NCBI GenBank assembly: GCA_913057435.1
Contig: CAJXNY010000023.1
Coordinates: forward strand, 1 to 64,000
DNA length: 64,000 nt
DNA from: an uncultured Oceanospirillaceae bacterium
GTDB lineage: Bacteria > Pseudomonadota > Gammaproteobacteria > Pseudomonadales > Balneatricaceae
Direction of reading: 5' to 3'
Made by a program: the position numbers and the translations under genes. Numbering within the stretch: the first letter of the stretch is position 1; every line of letters starts with the position of its first letter. Shown piece after piece: positions 18,820 to 31,026 of the stretch. The notes beneath the pieces are model-generated. The model was not told the origin of the DNA, did not search any database, and saw only the letters and a list, made by a program, of their open reading frames with translations.

Positions 18820-19974
18820 ATGTTTAAAAAGATAGCAACGCCATTTTATCTGCTGGTGGTGGCACTGTTTACCGTTCAGGTACAGGCAGCTGCACTGATT
18901 CCATCGACACCCAGTATTGCTGCGCGCTCTTATCTGGTGCTCGATGCAGACACCGGCCAGATTCTGGCTGCCAAGGATGCGGAAAAACGCTATCCCCCAG
19001 CCAGTCTCACCAAGATGATGACGGCCTACATTCTTGAATATGAACTGGATAAAGGGAATGTCTCCAAGAATGACCTGGTCCTGATCAGTGAAAAAGCCTG
19101 GCGCACCCAGGGTTCACGGATGTTTATTCGTGAAGGCACTCAGGTGAAACTGGGTGATCTGATGAAGGGCATTATTATTCAGTCGGGCAACGATGCTTCA
19201 GTTGCCGTGGCCGAACATATTGCGGGTAGTGAATCCGCTTTCTCTGATCTGATGAACCAGCATGCCCGCCTGCTGGGGATGGATAACAGTCACTTCCGTA
19301 ATGCGACCGGTTTACCGTCGGATGACCATTACTCCAGTGCTCATGATCTGGCGACCCTGGCCAAAGCGATCATTACCCGCTTCCCTGAACACTACGGCAT
19401 TTACTCTGAGAAGTACTTTACCTATAACAAAATTCGCCAGCCCAACCGCAACAAGCTGCTGTGGCGGGATAAAACTGTTGATGGTCTGAAAACCGGTTTT
19501 ACCAATGCGGCGGGCTACTGCCTGGTGGCATCGGCTAAACGTGACGGTATGCGGCTGATTTCTGTGGTGATGGGCACCAAAGATGAAAACGCCCGTGCCC
19601 AGGAAAGCCAGAAGCTGCTGGCGTATGGCTTCCGCTATTTCCGTACCCATAAGCTGTATGCAGCCAATGAAGCGCTGAACACTGCCAAAGTCTGGGGAGC
19701 AACCCGGGATCAGGTTGCACTGGGGCTGGAAACGCCACTGACGGTAACTATTCCCCGTGGCCAGGCAGACAAACTGCAGGCTAGCATGGATATTGATAAA
19801 GTGATCGAAGGGCCGATCCGCAAAGGTCAGATCTACGGTAAAGCACGGGTGATGCTGGGCGGCAAGCTGGTGGCGGAACAGTCGCTGGTGGCACTGGAAG
19901 ATATCCCCCAGGCCGGCGTGATGAAGCGTATCTGGCACTCAATTATGATGTTCTTCCTCAGCCTGATGGGTTGA
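18820..19974 (+). CDS. dacA: D-alanyl-D-alanine carboxypeptidase (PBP5/6)
   Basis: 'PPASLTKMMTAYILE' (SxxK), 'SGNDASVAVAEHIAGSE', 'VDGLKTGFTNAAGYCLVASA' (KTG). Confidence 0.95.
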   Translation: MFKKIATPFYLLVVALFTVQVQAAALIPSTPSIAARSYLVLDADTGQILAAKDAEKRYPPASLTKMMTAYILEYELDKGNVSKNDLVLISEKAWRTQGSRMFIREGTQVKLGDLMKGIIIQSGNDASVAVAEHIAGSESAFSDLMNQHARLLGMDNSHFRNATGLPSDDHYSSAHDLATLAKAIITRFPEHYGIYSEKYFTYNKIRQPNRNKLLWRDKTVDGLKTGFTNAAGYCLVASAKRDGMRLISVVMGTKDENARAQESQKLLAYGFRYFRTHKLYAANEALNTAKVWGATRDQVALGLETPLTVTIPRGQADKLQASMDIDKVIEGPIRKGQIYGKARVMLGGKLVAEQSLVALEDIPQAGVMKRIWHSIMMFFLSLMG

Positions 19975-19992
19975 TCAAGGCCAGTTTGCACA

Positions 19993-20050
19993 AAAATGCC
20001 TACATTTAGAGGGGGCGTCCGTCGACGTTCTGCCTGATGTGGGCATTTTC
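19993..20050 (+). terminator. Possible terminator/attenuator hairpin between dacA and dat
   Basis: AAAATGCCTACAT ... ATGTGGGCATTTT, near-perfect 13-bp stem ending in TTTT. Confidence 0.5.
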
Positions 20051-20068
20051 GGTTTACAGGACAGGTGT

Positions 20069-20932
20069 ATGAATATCGTTTATCTCAATGGTGTTTTTTT
20101 ACCCGCGCAGGATGCACATATTTCTGTATTCGATCGGGGCTTTCTGTTCGGTGACAGCGTGTATGAGGTCATCCCCTTTTATCAGGGGCAGGGCTTTCAG
20201 CTGAGCCATCACTTGCAACGGTTGCGTCATAGCTTGCGCGCAGTACGGATTCATAGCGAACTGGACTGGGCCGATATACTGAAGGAACTGGTTGAGCAAA
20301 ACGGCGGTGGTAACCTGTCGGTGTATCTGCAGGTCAGTCGTGGTGATGTGGGTGAGCGCTCACATAGTTTTGATGAGGCAATGGCGCCGACGGTGTTTGC
20401 CTGTTGCCAGCCGATCCGGGATATCTATTCGCTGGATGTCAGCGAAGTCGAGTCGATCAAAGCGATTGTGACGGCGGACATGCGCGGCCATCGTTGCGAT
20501 ATTAAATCCACCTGCCTGCAGCCGAATATCATGGAATTGCAGCAGGCCCGTGCCCAGGGGGCGGGGGAAGCATTGCAGATGCGTGATGGATTGCTGACTG
20601 AGGGTACCTCCAGCAATCTGTATGTGGTGCGTCAGAATGTGATTTATACGCCCAAACTGGGCTCTGAAATTTTAGGTGGGGTGACCCGCCAGCTGGTGCT
20701 GGAACTGGCCGATGAACATGGCATCCAGCTTCAGGAAAAGGATTTGGATTACGAACAGCTACTTGATGCGGATGAAGTCTGGATCTCCAGCTCGACCCGG
20801 GCAGTGGTGCCGGTGGTTGAAGTGGATGGCGAACTGATTGGCGAGGGTACGCCGGGCCCTCTCTGGCAGCAGATGTATCAGTTGTTCGTTGAGTATCACC
20901 AGGTATTGATGACAGGTCGAAAAGATGGCTGA
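20069..20932 (+). CDS. dat: D-amino acid aminotransferase (fold-type IV PLP)
   Basis: 'FDRGFLFGDSVYEVIPFYQG', 'DIKSTCLQPNIMELQQAR', 'LTEGTSSNLYVV'. Confidence 0.9.
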   Translation: MNIVYLNGVFLPAQDAHISVFDRGFLFGDSVYEVIPFYQGQGFQLSHHLQRLRHSLRAVRIHSELDWADILKELVEQNGGGNLSVYLQVSRGDVGERSHSFDEAMAPTVFACCQPIRDIYSLDVSEVESIKAIVTADMRGHRCDIKSTCLQPNIMELQQARAQGAGEALQMRDGLLTEGTSSNLYVVRQNVIYTPKLGSEILGGVTRQLVLELADEHGIQLQEKDLDYEQLLDADEVWISSSTRAVVPVVEVDGELIGEGTPGPLWQQMYQLFVEYHQVLMTGRKDG

Positions 20933-21197
20933 GCAAGACGCACCAAAGATTGAATTTCCATGCGCTGATTATCCAATCAAGGTGCTGGGTAAAAACGAAG
21001 ATAACTTCCGCGGTTTCGTGATTGAAACCCTGCAAAAATATGACCCGCAACTGGCACTGGACAAAGTGACTGTCAATGACAGCAGTAAAGGCACCTTTAC
21101 TTCCGTGACGCTGTTTATCACGGCTGCCAGTGAGGAACAGCTGAAAACGCTGCATCAGGAGCTGATGGCCTCGGGTCGTGTGAGAGTCGTATTCTGA
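20925..21197 (+). CDS. ybeD: YbeD/DUF493 family protein
   Basis: '[33 protein letters not shown]', position directly upstream of lipB. Confidence 0.93.
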   Translation: MAEQDAPKIEFPCADYPIKVLGKNEDNFRGFVIETLQKYDPQLALDKVTVNDSSKGTFTSVTLFITAASEEQLKTLHQELMASGRVRVVF

Positions 21198-21847
21198 TGG
21201 CACTGGCTGAGCAACTGGTGATCCGGCAGCTGGGCCTGCAGCCTTATCTGCCCATCTGGGAGCGGATGCAGAAGTTTACTGCTGAGCGTCATGCCGATAC
21301 CGTCGATGAAATCTGGCAGCTGGAACATGAACCGGTCTTTACCCAGGGTCATGCGGGGAAAGCTGAGCACCTGATCGCGACCGGTGATATACCGGTCGTC
21401 GAGGTGGACCGTGGCGGTCAGGTAACGTACCACGGGCCGGGTCAGTCGGTGGTGTACCTGATGATCAACATTCGCCGTAAGAAACTGGGCGTGAAACACA
21501 TTGTTGCTCAGATGGAGCAGAGTGTGATTGCGCTGCTTAACGATTACGGTATTGAAGCCTTTGCCAAGCCGGATGCCCCTGGCGTCTATGTGGGTAACGC
21601 CAAGATCGCTTCGCTAGGGTTGCGGGTGCGCCATGGCTGCAGCTTCCATGGCCTAGCCTGTAATATCGATATGGATATGACACCGTTTATGCGGATCAAC
21701 CCCTGTGGCTACGCTGGCATGCCGATGACGCAGCTGGCTGAGCTGGTGCCGGGTCTGGATGCTGCTCAGGCCCATCGACGGCTGGTGGTCCATCTGGCGG
21801 AGAAGCTGGGCTATACCCAGCTGAGTGAATACCAGACGCTGGATTAG
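21197..21847 (+). CDS. lipB: Octanoyltransferase
   Basis: '[22 protein letters not shown]', '[39 protein letters not shown]'. Confidence 0.97.
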   Translation: MALAEQLVIRQLGLQPYLPIWERMQKFTAERHADTVDEIWQLEHEPVFTQGHAGKAEHLIATGDIPVVEVDRGGQVTYHGPGQSVVYLMINIRRKKLGVKHIVAQMEQSVIALLNDYGIEAFAKPDAPGVYVGNAKIASLGLRVRHGCSFHGLACNIDMDMTPFMRINPCGYAGMPMTQLAELVPGLDAAQAHRRLVVHLAEKLGYTQLSEYQTLD

Positions 21848-21874
21848 GCTATGCAGGTCTGAGTCGGTAAGAAA

Positions 21875-21906
21875 CCCTGTACGTGGCAGCATGTACAGGG
21901 TTTTTT
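21875..21906 (+). terminator. Rho-independent terminator after lipB
   Basis: CCCTGTAC-loop-GTACAGGG followed by TTTTTT. Confidence 0.9.
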
Positions 21907-21990
21907 ATACGGTGAAAAGCTTATTTAAACATTGCTAATGTACGATGCCCTCTTTAAATTAGCGTGCTCTTATTTAAGTGGGGTATATCA

Positions 21991-22428
21991 ATGAGCAATC
22001 TGAAAACGGTTTCCGTAACGGCCAGCATGGGTAGTACTGCAATGATTACGGCAGATATTCGTGGCCATAAAGTCGTGATTGATCAGCCGCATGCGGCGGG
22101 TGGTACGGATGAAGGGCCGACACCGCTGGAATACTTTCTGTTCTCGCTGGCTGGTTGCATCGAGTCGATTGCTCGTATCGCGGCAACACAGCGCAAGCTG
22201 GACCTGCGTGGTATGGAAGTGTCTGTTGCAGCCGATCTGAACCCGATGGGACTGATGGGCAAAGCGACGGATGATCGGACAGGTTTTCAGACCATCGATG
22301 TGAAAGCGACGATTGATGCGGATATGACAGACGCGGAAAAAGCACAATTCCTGGATGAAGTCTGCGAGCGCTGTCCGCTGCACGACAATATCCGCCTGGC
22401 AACAACGGTGGCCCACGCGATGGCGTAA
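21991..22428 (+). CDS. OsmC/Ohr family protein
   Basis: 'GGTDEGPTPLEYFLFSLAGCIESIARIAATQRKLDLRGMEVSV', 'CERCPLHDNIR'. Confidence 0.88.
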   Translation: MSNLKTVSVTASMGSTAMITADIRGHKVVIDQPHAAGGTDEGPTPLEYFLFSLAGCIESIARIAATQRKLDLRGMEVSVAADLNPMGLMGKATDDRTGFQTIDVKATIDADMTDAEKAQFLDEVCERCPLHDNIRLATTVAHAMA

Positions 22429-22445
22429 AGCCTGCCGGTTACTTG

Positions 22446-22469
22446 CGGGCGTTGCTGCAGCAACGCCCG
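22446..22469. repeat. Perfect 24-bp palindrome between convergent genes (probable transcription-end hairpin)
   Basis: CGGGCGTTGCTGCAGCAACGCCCG. Confidence 0.7.
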
Positions 22470-22478
22470 GCTCTCCTG

Positions 22479-22862
22479 TTATTCGCTGGCTGCCTGCGCC
22501 GGCTCTGCTACTGTTTCGGTCTCAACAGGTGTCTGTAATTTGACGACGTAGTTGGAAATCAGCTGTAGCTTGTCTGGGTTGGTATCCATAAACGTTGGCA
22601 TATTAAGATGACGTTCCTGAGAACCAAACTGCATCAGCATCATCAGTTCATGGTTTTTCAGTGCAGGCCGGTTCGGGTCACGGTTTTCCAGCATAGCGCC
22701 CGGACCACGAATTTTATGACAGTTGCGACAGTAGTAATTGTACAGATCACTGCCCTTGGTCATACGTTCCGGTGTCAGCACGCCCGCGGGTTCATCTTCA
22801 CCGCAGCCGGTCAGAAGCAGTGCCATCAGTGCAGTGCTCAGGACACTCAGTTTTAAACGCAT
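22479..22862 (-). CDS. Small c-type cytochrome lipoprotein
   Basis: Lipobox 'LLLTGCGE'; heme motif 'YCRNCHKIRGPGAM' (CXXCH). Confidence 0.88.
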   Translation of the reverse strand: MRLKLSVLSTALMALLLTGCGEDEPAGVLTPERMTKGSDLYNYYCRNCHKIRGPGAMLENRDPNRPALKNHELMMLMQFGSQERHLNMPTFMDTNPDKLQLISNYVVKLQTPVETETVAEPAQAASE

Positions 22863-22964
22863 TGATCATACTCCGTTGTTAAGTCCTGATAGCAAGCGTA
22901 GCGCTGTTTGCCAGGTAATGTTAAGACCTGTCAGGACTAATAGCTGATAACAAAAATAGGGTAG

Positions 22965-23987
22965 TCAGCCTGGTAAGTGCAGGGGCTGGCCAGCCAGAGC
23001 CAGGCTGATACTGGAGAGCTCCAGCCACAGATCACCGGGGCGAGCGCCTTTGATCATCTGGTCGATATGAAAGCAGCGCTCCAGTTGCGCCATCAGCAGC
23101 GTCGCTGGGCTGCGGTTGGCGGCCTGTCGCATCTGCTGTTTACGTTTGCCCCATATCCGCTCTCGCTGACACAGGGTGTCATAGGGCACGCCGTTACTAA
23201 GGCCCTGCTGGATTGTCAGCAGGCTACGAATTTCCCGGCTCAGCGCCCATAGCAGTACCGGTGGTTCGGTGCCTTCCTGGCGCAGCACCTGCAGAATTTT
23301 CTGGGTACGAGCTGCCTGGCCCTGCACTGCGGCATCGGTCAGGCCATAGATGTCGTAACGTGAGCTGTCGGAGACGGCCTCGATGACGGCATCGGCATTG
23401 AGGGTCTGGCCGGGGTAGAGCAGGCTGAGTTTATCCAGTTCCTGCTTGGCGGCCAGCAAGTTTCCTTCCACCCGGTCAGACAGTAACTGAGTGGCGTCTT
23501 TATCCAGCGTCAGCCCCAGGCTGCTGGCCCGGTTGCGTAGCCATTGGGGAAGCTGAGCACTGTCGATCGGCCAGATCTCGACCACCACGCCATGTTGCTC
23601 CACCGACTTGAACCAGGCGCTTTTTTTAACGCCACTGTCGAGTTTATCGGCCAGCATCAGCACGACATTGTCCGGGGCGGGGTTGGCCAGGTATTGTTGC
23701 AGAATCTGGCTGGCAGCCTTATTCAGTTTCTGGCTGCCGAGCCGCAGTTCAATGACTTTTTTCTCGGCAAACAGTGACAGTGCATTGGCACATTCAAGCA
23801 GATACTCCCAGTTGAAACTGGCATCCACATGCATGACCTCGCGCTCGCTGAAACCCTGTTTTTGCAGGGTGGCGCGCAGCAAGTCACTGCTTTCTTCCGA
23901 AATCAGCGGCTCATCACCGGTGATCAGATAAATCGGGGCCAGCCCTTTTTTGAGCTGGCCTGAGAGTTGTTCGGGTTTGATCTTCAT
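22965..23987 (-). CDS. holA: DNA polymerase III subunit delta
   Basis: 'GLAPIYLITGDEPLISEESSDLLR', 'VEGNLLAAKQELDKLSLLYPGQTL', position between lptE and lipB block. Confidence 0.95.
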   Translation of the reverse strand: MKIKPEQLSGQLKKGLAPIYLITGDEPLISEESSDLLRATLQKQGFSEREVMHVDASFNWEYLLECANALSLFAEKKVIELRLGSQKLNKAASQILQQYLANPAPDNVVLMLADKLDSGVKKSAWFKSVEQHGVVVEIWPIDSAQLPQWLRNRASSLGLTLDKDATQLLSDRVEGNLLAAKQELDKLSLLYPGQTLNADAVIEAVSDSSRYDIYGLTDAAVQGQAARTQKILQVLRQEGTEPPVLLWALSREIRSLLTIQQGLSNGVPYDTLCQRERIWGKRKQQMRQAANRSPATLLMAQLERCFHIDQMIKGARPGDLWLELSSISLALAGQPLHLPG

Positions 23988-24481
23988 TCAGCGGGCTTGA
24001 TCTTCAGGTAGCGACGGACCAGCTGGCGGGCCAGGTCGTCAGCCATCTCCTGTTTAAGCAGGGTTTCCTGTTCTGCAGCCGCTGTCGCAGCATTGGCATC
24101 ATAGGTGTACACCCGTTCTGTACTGAGGGTCTGTGGTTTGAGTACCAGCTGTTCCTTGTGGTCGGTTACCTGGTAATCAACGGTCAGGGTCAGTTCGTAT
24201 TCATCCACCCGGGCTGCCCGATCCAGGGTGACGGTGCGGCGGCGTTCATCGACTTTCAATAGTTCCAGTCGATAAGGCGCCGTGGTGCTAACCTCCAGCT
24301 GATTGAGACGCAGGGTCTCAACCAGGCTGGCGGTCAGACGGTGGTTCCGGGCATGCTGTACCAGCGAGAGCTGGCGCAGATGCTCAGGGACGTCCAGCTG
24401 GCCACGCAGCTGAAAACCACAACCGGTCAGGCCTGTCAGAAGCAGCGCACCCGCTGCAGTAATCAGTGTTCTGCGTTGCAT
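23984..24481 (-). CDS. lptE: LPS-assembly lipoprotein LptE
   Basis: Lipobox 'LLLTGLTGCGFQLRGQ', position between leuS and holA. Confidence 0.94.
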   Translation of the reverse strand: MQRRTLITAAGALLLTGLTGCGFQLRGQLDVPEHLRQLSLVQHARNHRLTASLVETLRLNQLEVSTTAPYRLELLKVDERRRTVTLDRAARVDEYELTLTVDYQVTDHKEQLVLKPQTLSTERVYTYDANAATAAAEQETLLKQEMADDLARQLVRRYLKIKPAE

Positions 24482-24505
24482 CAGTGGTATCCCTTTGCAC
24501 AGGCC

Positions 24506-27169
<2,664 letters not shown>

Positions 27170-27332
27170 TCACCTGACAATCTGTCAGGTTCCCAGTCAT
27201 TCACCCATAATCGCGGTTTAGCTGATGCCGGTTAAGGAATAAAAAGATGCTGCATAGCATACAATATAAGCGACATCGTCAACAGCATCCGAGTGACCAG
27301 GATGCGCTGATGACAGGCTGAAGGAGATTGTC

Positions 27333-27866
27333 ATGGCTGAGCAAAAAAAACCGGGTAGCACAGGCTTTGTTGCTGCTTATGAGCGTGTAGTAAAACGACT
27401 GGGTTCCAGTCTGGAAAATGCTGAAGTACGTAGCTGGGACTTTCTGCAGAAGCAGATTGAAGAAGCGGTGAATGTTGAGCAGACGGCTGAGCAGATGACT
27501 CAGGACGAGCTTGATCTGCTGGGCGCGTATGTACGCCGCGATATGCAGCAACTGGGCCGCTATAGCCACAAGGCGGGAGAAGGGCTGGCAGCGTTTCTGA
27601 AATTCGACCTTAACTATCTGGAAGGTCAGGTGCTGGACGGACTGAAAAACCTGGCGGATCAGACCCGGATTGACCAGGAGTTGCTGCGTGAACAGCTGGA
27701 TCATGAGAGTGAGCAGTACATAGCGGGTGAGCTGGCAACCGTGGGCACGCTGGAGTGCCTGGAGTGCGGTATGCCGCACCGGCTGTTATCAACGGTGATC
27801 ATTGAGCCCTGTCAAAAATGTGGTGGTAACTATTTCCACCGGGTTTCTGGACCAGTGCCGGAATAA
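27333..27866 (+). CDS. Zinc-ribbon protein, YbeL/DUF1451 family
   Basis: C-terminal 'LECLECGMPHRLLSTVIIEPCQKCGGNYFHRV' (CxxC...CxxC), divergent from leuS as ybeL homologs often are. Confidence 0.9.
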   Translation: MAEQKKPGSTGFVAAYERVVKRLGSSLENAEVRSWDFLQKQIEEAVNVEQTAEQMTQDELDLLGAYVRRDMQQLGRYSHKAGEGLAAFLKFDLNYLEGQVLDGLKNLADQTRIDQELLREQLDHESEQYIAGELATVGTLECLECGMPHRLLSTVIIEPCQKCGGNYFHRVSGPVPE

Positions 27867-28223
27867 CACAGTGTAGGTTGTTATGGGGTTCCAGGGAGTA
27901 CTACCCAGGTGAGCTTGTAGCAGGGATACATTCCCGGCTGCAGGCCGCTTATAATATACTACCGAGTACAATTACCTACTTTCTGTGCATGTACGGAAAA
28001 TGCTCTGCGGCGTAGACTTGGCGGCTTAATTAATAAAGTAGCAATATTATATATACAATCGATATGACGCTGTTTTCAGCTCCCGCCAGCAATGCCTCTG
28101 TCTGGTTATCTCCGGCCTGAAAAAGTGTTATAGCGTCTGTTTTTATCGGCAATCCAGTCTTTCGAACTCGCGATACCATTCCGGTTCCGCCCTTGCGTTG
28201 GCAGCGTTCGCTGATATTTTATA

Positions 28224-29567
28224 TTGTGCATTGGAGCACTTATGTTTTCGTCTCGAATTAAAAAGCAGTTAGCTGACAGTCAGGCTGCTCTGGCGCAGAG
28301 TGAAGCCCGTTTTACTGCTATCAGTCGCTCCATGGCCGTTATCGAGTTCGCCCCGGATGGGCGGGTAAAAACGGCAAATGATAATTTTCTTCGTTTGATG
28401 GGCTATAACCTGGCTGATATTCAGGGCGAGCACCACCGGATGTTCTGTGAGCCGTCTTACACCAGCAACGCAGAATACAGCAACTTCTGGCAGATGCTGA
28501 ACCGGGGTGATTTTTTCTCAGGCCGCTATCTGCGGCTCAATAAACAGGGCCAGACGGTCTGGCTGGAAGCCAGTTATAACCCGGTGTTTGGTGCCGATGG
28601 TAAACTGGAAAGTGTGATCAAGTTTGCCTCTGATGTCACCGAACGCATGGAAAAGACGCAGCGTCAGACCAGTATCATCAACGCGATCGACCGCTCGATG
28701 GCGATGATCGAATTTAATTTGCAGGGCGACATTCTGGTGGCTAACGACAATTTCCTGTCGACCACCGGCTACATGCTCAATGACATCAAGGGCAAACATC
28801 ACCGGATGTTCTGTACCTCGGATGAGGTGAACTCCCAGCAATACAGCCAGTTCTGGCAGCGGCTGAACCGGGGCGAGTATATTGCCGGCCAGTTCAAACG
28901 GGTGAACAAGTTTGGTGATGTGATCTGGCTGGAAGCTACCTATAACCCGGTATTTGATTCGAATGATAAATTGGCCAAAGTGGTCAAGTTTGCCACCGAT
29001 ATTACTGCCAAGGTGAATCGCCAGGCGGCGGAATCGGAAGCGGCTCGCATGGCGTACGATATCTCGGTGACGACGGATGAAACTACCCAGCAGGGTGAAC
29101 AGGCGGTGCAGAACGCCGTTAGTCTGATGAGCGAACTGGCAGATACCACCCGTGCGGCCTCCGATCATATTGAAGCACTGAATGCCCAGTCTGAACAGAT
29201 TGGCTCCATCGTTAGCACCATCAAGGGGATTGCCGAGCAGACTAACCTGCTGGCTCTGAATGCGGCGATTGAGGCGGCCCGTGCCGGTGAAGCCGGGCGT
29301 GGTTTTGCCGTGGTTGCCGATGAGGTGCGCCAGCTGGCGGCCCGTACCAGTGACTCCACCACAGAAATCACCAATGTGGTGAAGAAAAACCACGACCTGG
29401 CTCAGCAGGCCGTATCCACCATGTCATCCAGCCTGGAGCTGGCTGAGAGTGGTCTGGGGATGGTTAATGAAGCCGGTGAAGTGATGCTCGATATTCGTGG
29501 CAAGGCACAGAGCGTAGTCAGCGCTATCGAAGAGTTCGCCCATACTCTGGATGATGTTTCCCCTTAA
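28224..29567 (+). CDS. PAS-PAS methyl-accepting chemotaxis protein without transmembrane segments (BdlA-like)
   Basis: Two tandem PAS domains ('[26 protein letters not shown]', '[26 protein letters not shown]') and MCP signalling hairpin '[51 protein letters not shown]'. Confidence 0.9.
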   Translation: MCIGALMFSSRIKKQLADSQAALAQSEARFTAISRSMAVIEFAPDGRVKTANDNFLRLMGYNLADIQGEHHRMFCEPSYTSNAEYSNFWQMLNRGDFFSGRYLRLNKQGQTVWLEASYNPVFGADGKLESVIKFASDVTERMEKTQRQTSIINAIDRSMAMIEFNLQGDILVANDNFLSTTGYMLNDIKGKHHRMFCTSDEVNSQQYSQFWQRLNRGEYIAGQFKRVNKFGDVIWLEATYNPVFDSNDKLAKVVKFATDITAKVNRQAAESEAARMAYDISVTTDETTQQGEQAVQNAVSLMSELADTTRAASDHIEALNAQSEQIGSIVSTIKGIAEQTNLLALNAAIEAARAGEAGRGFAVVADEVRQLAARTSDSTTEITNVVKKNHDLAQQAVSTMSSSLELAESGLGMVNEAGEVMLDIRGKAQSVVSAIEEFAHTLDDVSP

Positions 29568-29592
29568 GGTCGTCCCCGCCGACGCTGGCTGT

Positions 29593-30975
29593 TCAGGGCT
29601 GGCGTCGGTAATTCCCCAGATCGCTCTGCCAGTACATTTCCCCCTTATCGACAAAGAATAGATGCGTAGCACCGCCATCCTCTGCGGTTCTGAAACGCCG
29701 TTCGCTAACGGCGAGCAAGGCGGTGCTACGCCCCTCCTCGATATAACTTAACTGACCATTTTGTACGCGCGTTGTCAGCGTAGCAGGCTGATGCTTGCGA
29801 CCCGTAAAACGTGAGGTGACAGCCTGCCAGCGGCCGACCAGCGGGGCCAGTTGCTCTGTGGTCAGCGGTAGTACGTCAATGTCTGGTGCGGGCAGCGGTG
29901 CGGTGACCCACTTTTCCAGTGGCGCGCGCAGTGCCTGCAAGGCGCGGTAGTGGTAAGCATTAATCACCACAAACATGCCGCGTTGACTGTCGGGGTTGTA
30001 GGCAAAATGAGCCAGATAGCCATCACCATCACCACCATGCCCGAGTAACAGTTTTCCATTGCGATACCAGCGGTAGATTCCGGCACCATAGCCGTAGTCA
30101 TGCCCCAGCCTGGCGGCATGGGTTGATTGTGGCTGCTCCATCCGTTGAATCTGTTTTGAACTCAGCAATAATTGACCCTCGTACTGGCCCCGGTTGATCA
30201 GTAGCTTCAATAGCTGACTGAAATCTGCAGCGCTGGTATTGAGCGCGCCGAAAGGCCGAAACAGGGTGTGCCAGTAGGGGATGGGCGTGGTGCGGTCAGT
30301 ATCATAGCCGGTGACAAGTTGTTGTTGCAGCAGGTCGCTGTACTCAGTGCCGGAATCAGACATGTGCAGAGGCGTTAGCAGATTATCGGCGACCCAGCGG
30401 TCCCATGGCTGGCCCGTCACCTGTTCCAGCACCCGCCCGGCATAGCCTGCACCGGCATTGCTGTAGCTGTGATGTAACCCCGGTGGCCATTGAACCTGGC
30501 GGGCTTGAGGGGCAACCTTAAACGCTTCGCCCAGCGATAATGGCTGCGGGTAGTCAAACTCGACCCTGGTCAGGTCTTGCAGCCCGGCGCTGTGTTCCAG
30601 CAACATATTCAGGGTGACCGGTATGGCAGTTGGGTTATGTAACGGTATGTCTGGCAGGTACTGGCGCAGCGGGGCATTCAGCTCGACCAGACCCTGGCCT
30701 GCCAGCTGGTGCAGGCTCAGTCCGGTAATCAGCTTGGTCAACGAACCGACTCGAAATACCGAGTGGGCGGTGACTGGCCGCTGTTTTGTCAGTGAATAAA
30801 ACCCCAGCCCACCTTGCTGTACTGTGGTGTCTGCTTCGACCAGTGCCCAGGCCAGCGCACCGATCTGATACTGCTGGCGTATCTCATTTAACTGGGTCGG
30901 AAGCCTGTTCAGCGCAGCGGCGTTGCTGTGCGTGATATAAAGACATAACAGTAAGGTCAGTGACGCACGGAACAT
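29593..30975 (-). CDS. Serine beta-lactamase-fold hydrolase (class C / PBP4*-like), secreted
   Basis: 'FRVGSLTKLITGLSLHQL' (SxxK), 'YSNAGAGYAGRVLE' (YSN), 'LGHGGDGDGY'; signal peptide. Confidence 0.88.
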   Translation of the reverse strand: MFRASLTLLLCLYITHSNAAALNRLPTQLNEIRQQYQIGALAWALVEADTTVQQGGLGFYSLTKQRPVTAHSVFRVGSLTKLITGLSLHQLAGQGLVELNAPLRQYLPDIPLHNPTAIPVTLNMLLEHSAGLQDLTRVEFDYPQPLSLGEAFKVAPQARQVQWPPGLHHSYSNAGAGYAGRVLEQVTGQPWDRWVADNLLTPLHMSDSGTEYSDLLQQQLVTGYDTDRTTPIPYWHTLFRPFGALNTSAADFSQLLKLLINRGQYEGQLLLSSKQIQRMEQPQSTHAARLGHDYGYGAGIYRWYRNGKLLLGHGGDGDGYLAHFAYNPDSQRGMFVVINAYHYRALQALRAPLEKWVTAPLPAPDIDVLPLTTEQLAPLVGRWQAVTSRFTGRKHQPATLTTRVQNGQLSYIEEGRSTALLAVSERRFRTAEDGGATHLFFVDKGEMYWQSDLGNYRRQP

Positions 30976-31026
30976 TAGGCGTTCTCCAGCTTCAAAACAG
31001 GTTCGATCAGACATTGGGGGTTAGCA

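Noticed and set aside
28000-28223. AT-rich leader before the PAS-MCP gene as an sRNA or riboswitch
   Set aside because: No convincing stem-loop/terminator pair could be found by eye; needs RNA data.
28518-29393. 291-aa minus-strand ORF
   Set aside because: Antisense to the PAS-MCP gene; shadow ORF from codon bias.
29593-30975. Antibiotic-resistance beta-lactamase (AmpC)
   Set aside because: Only SxxK/YSN fold signatures; the wider sequence looks like a generic serine hydrolase/esterase of the class C fold, so no resistance claim is made.
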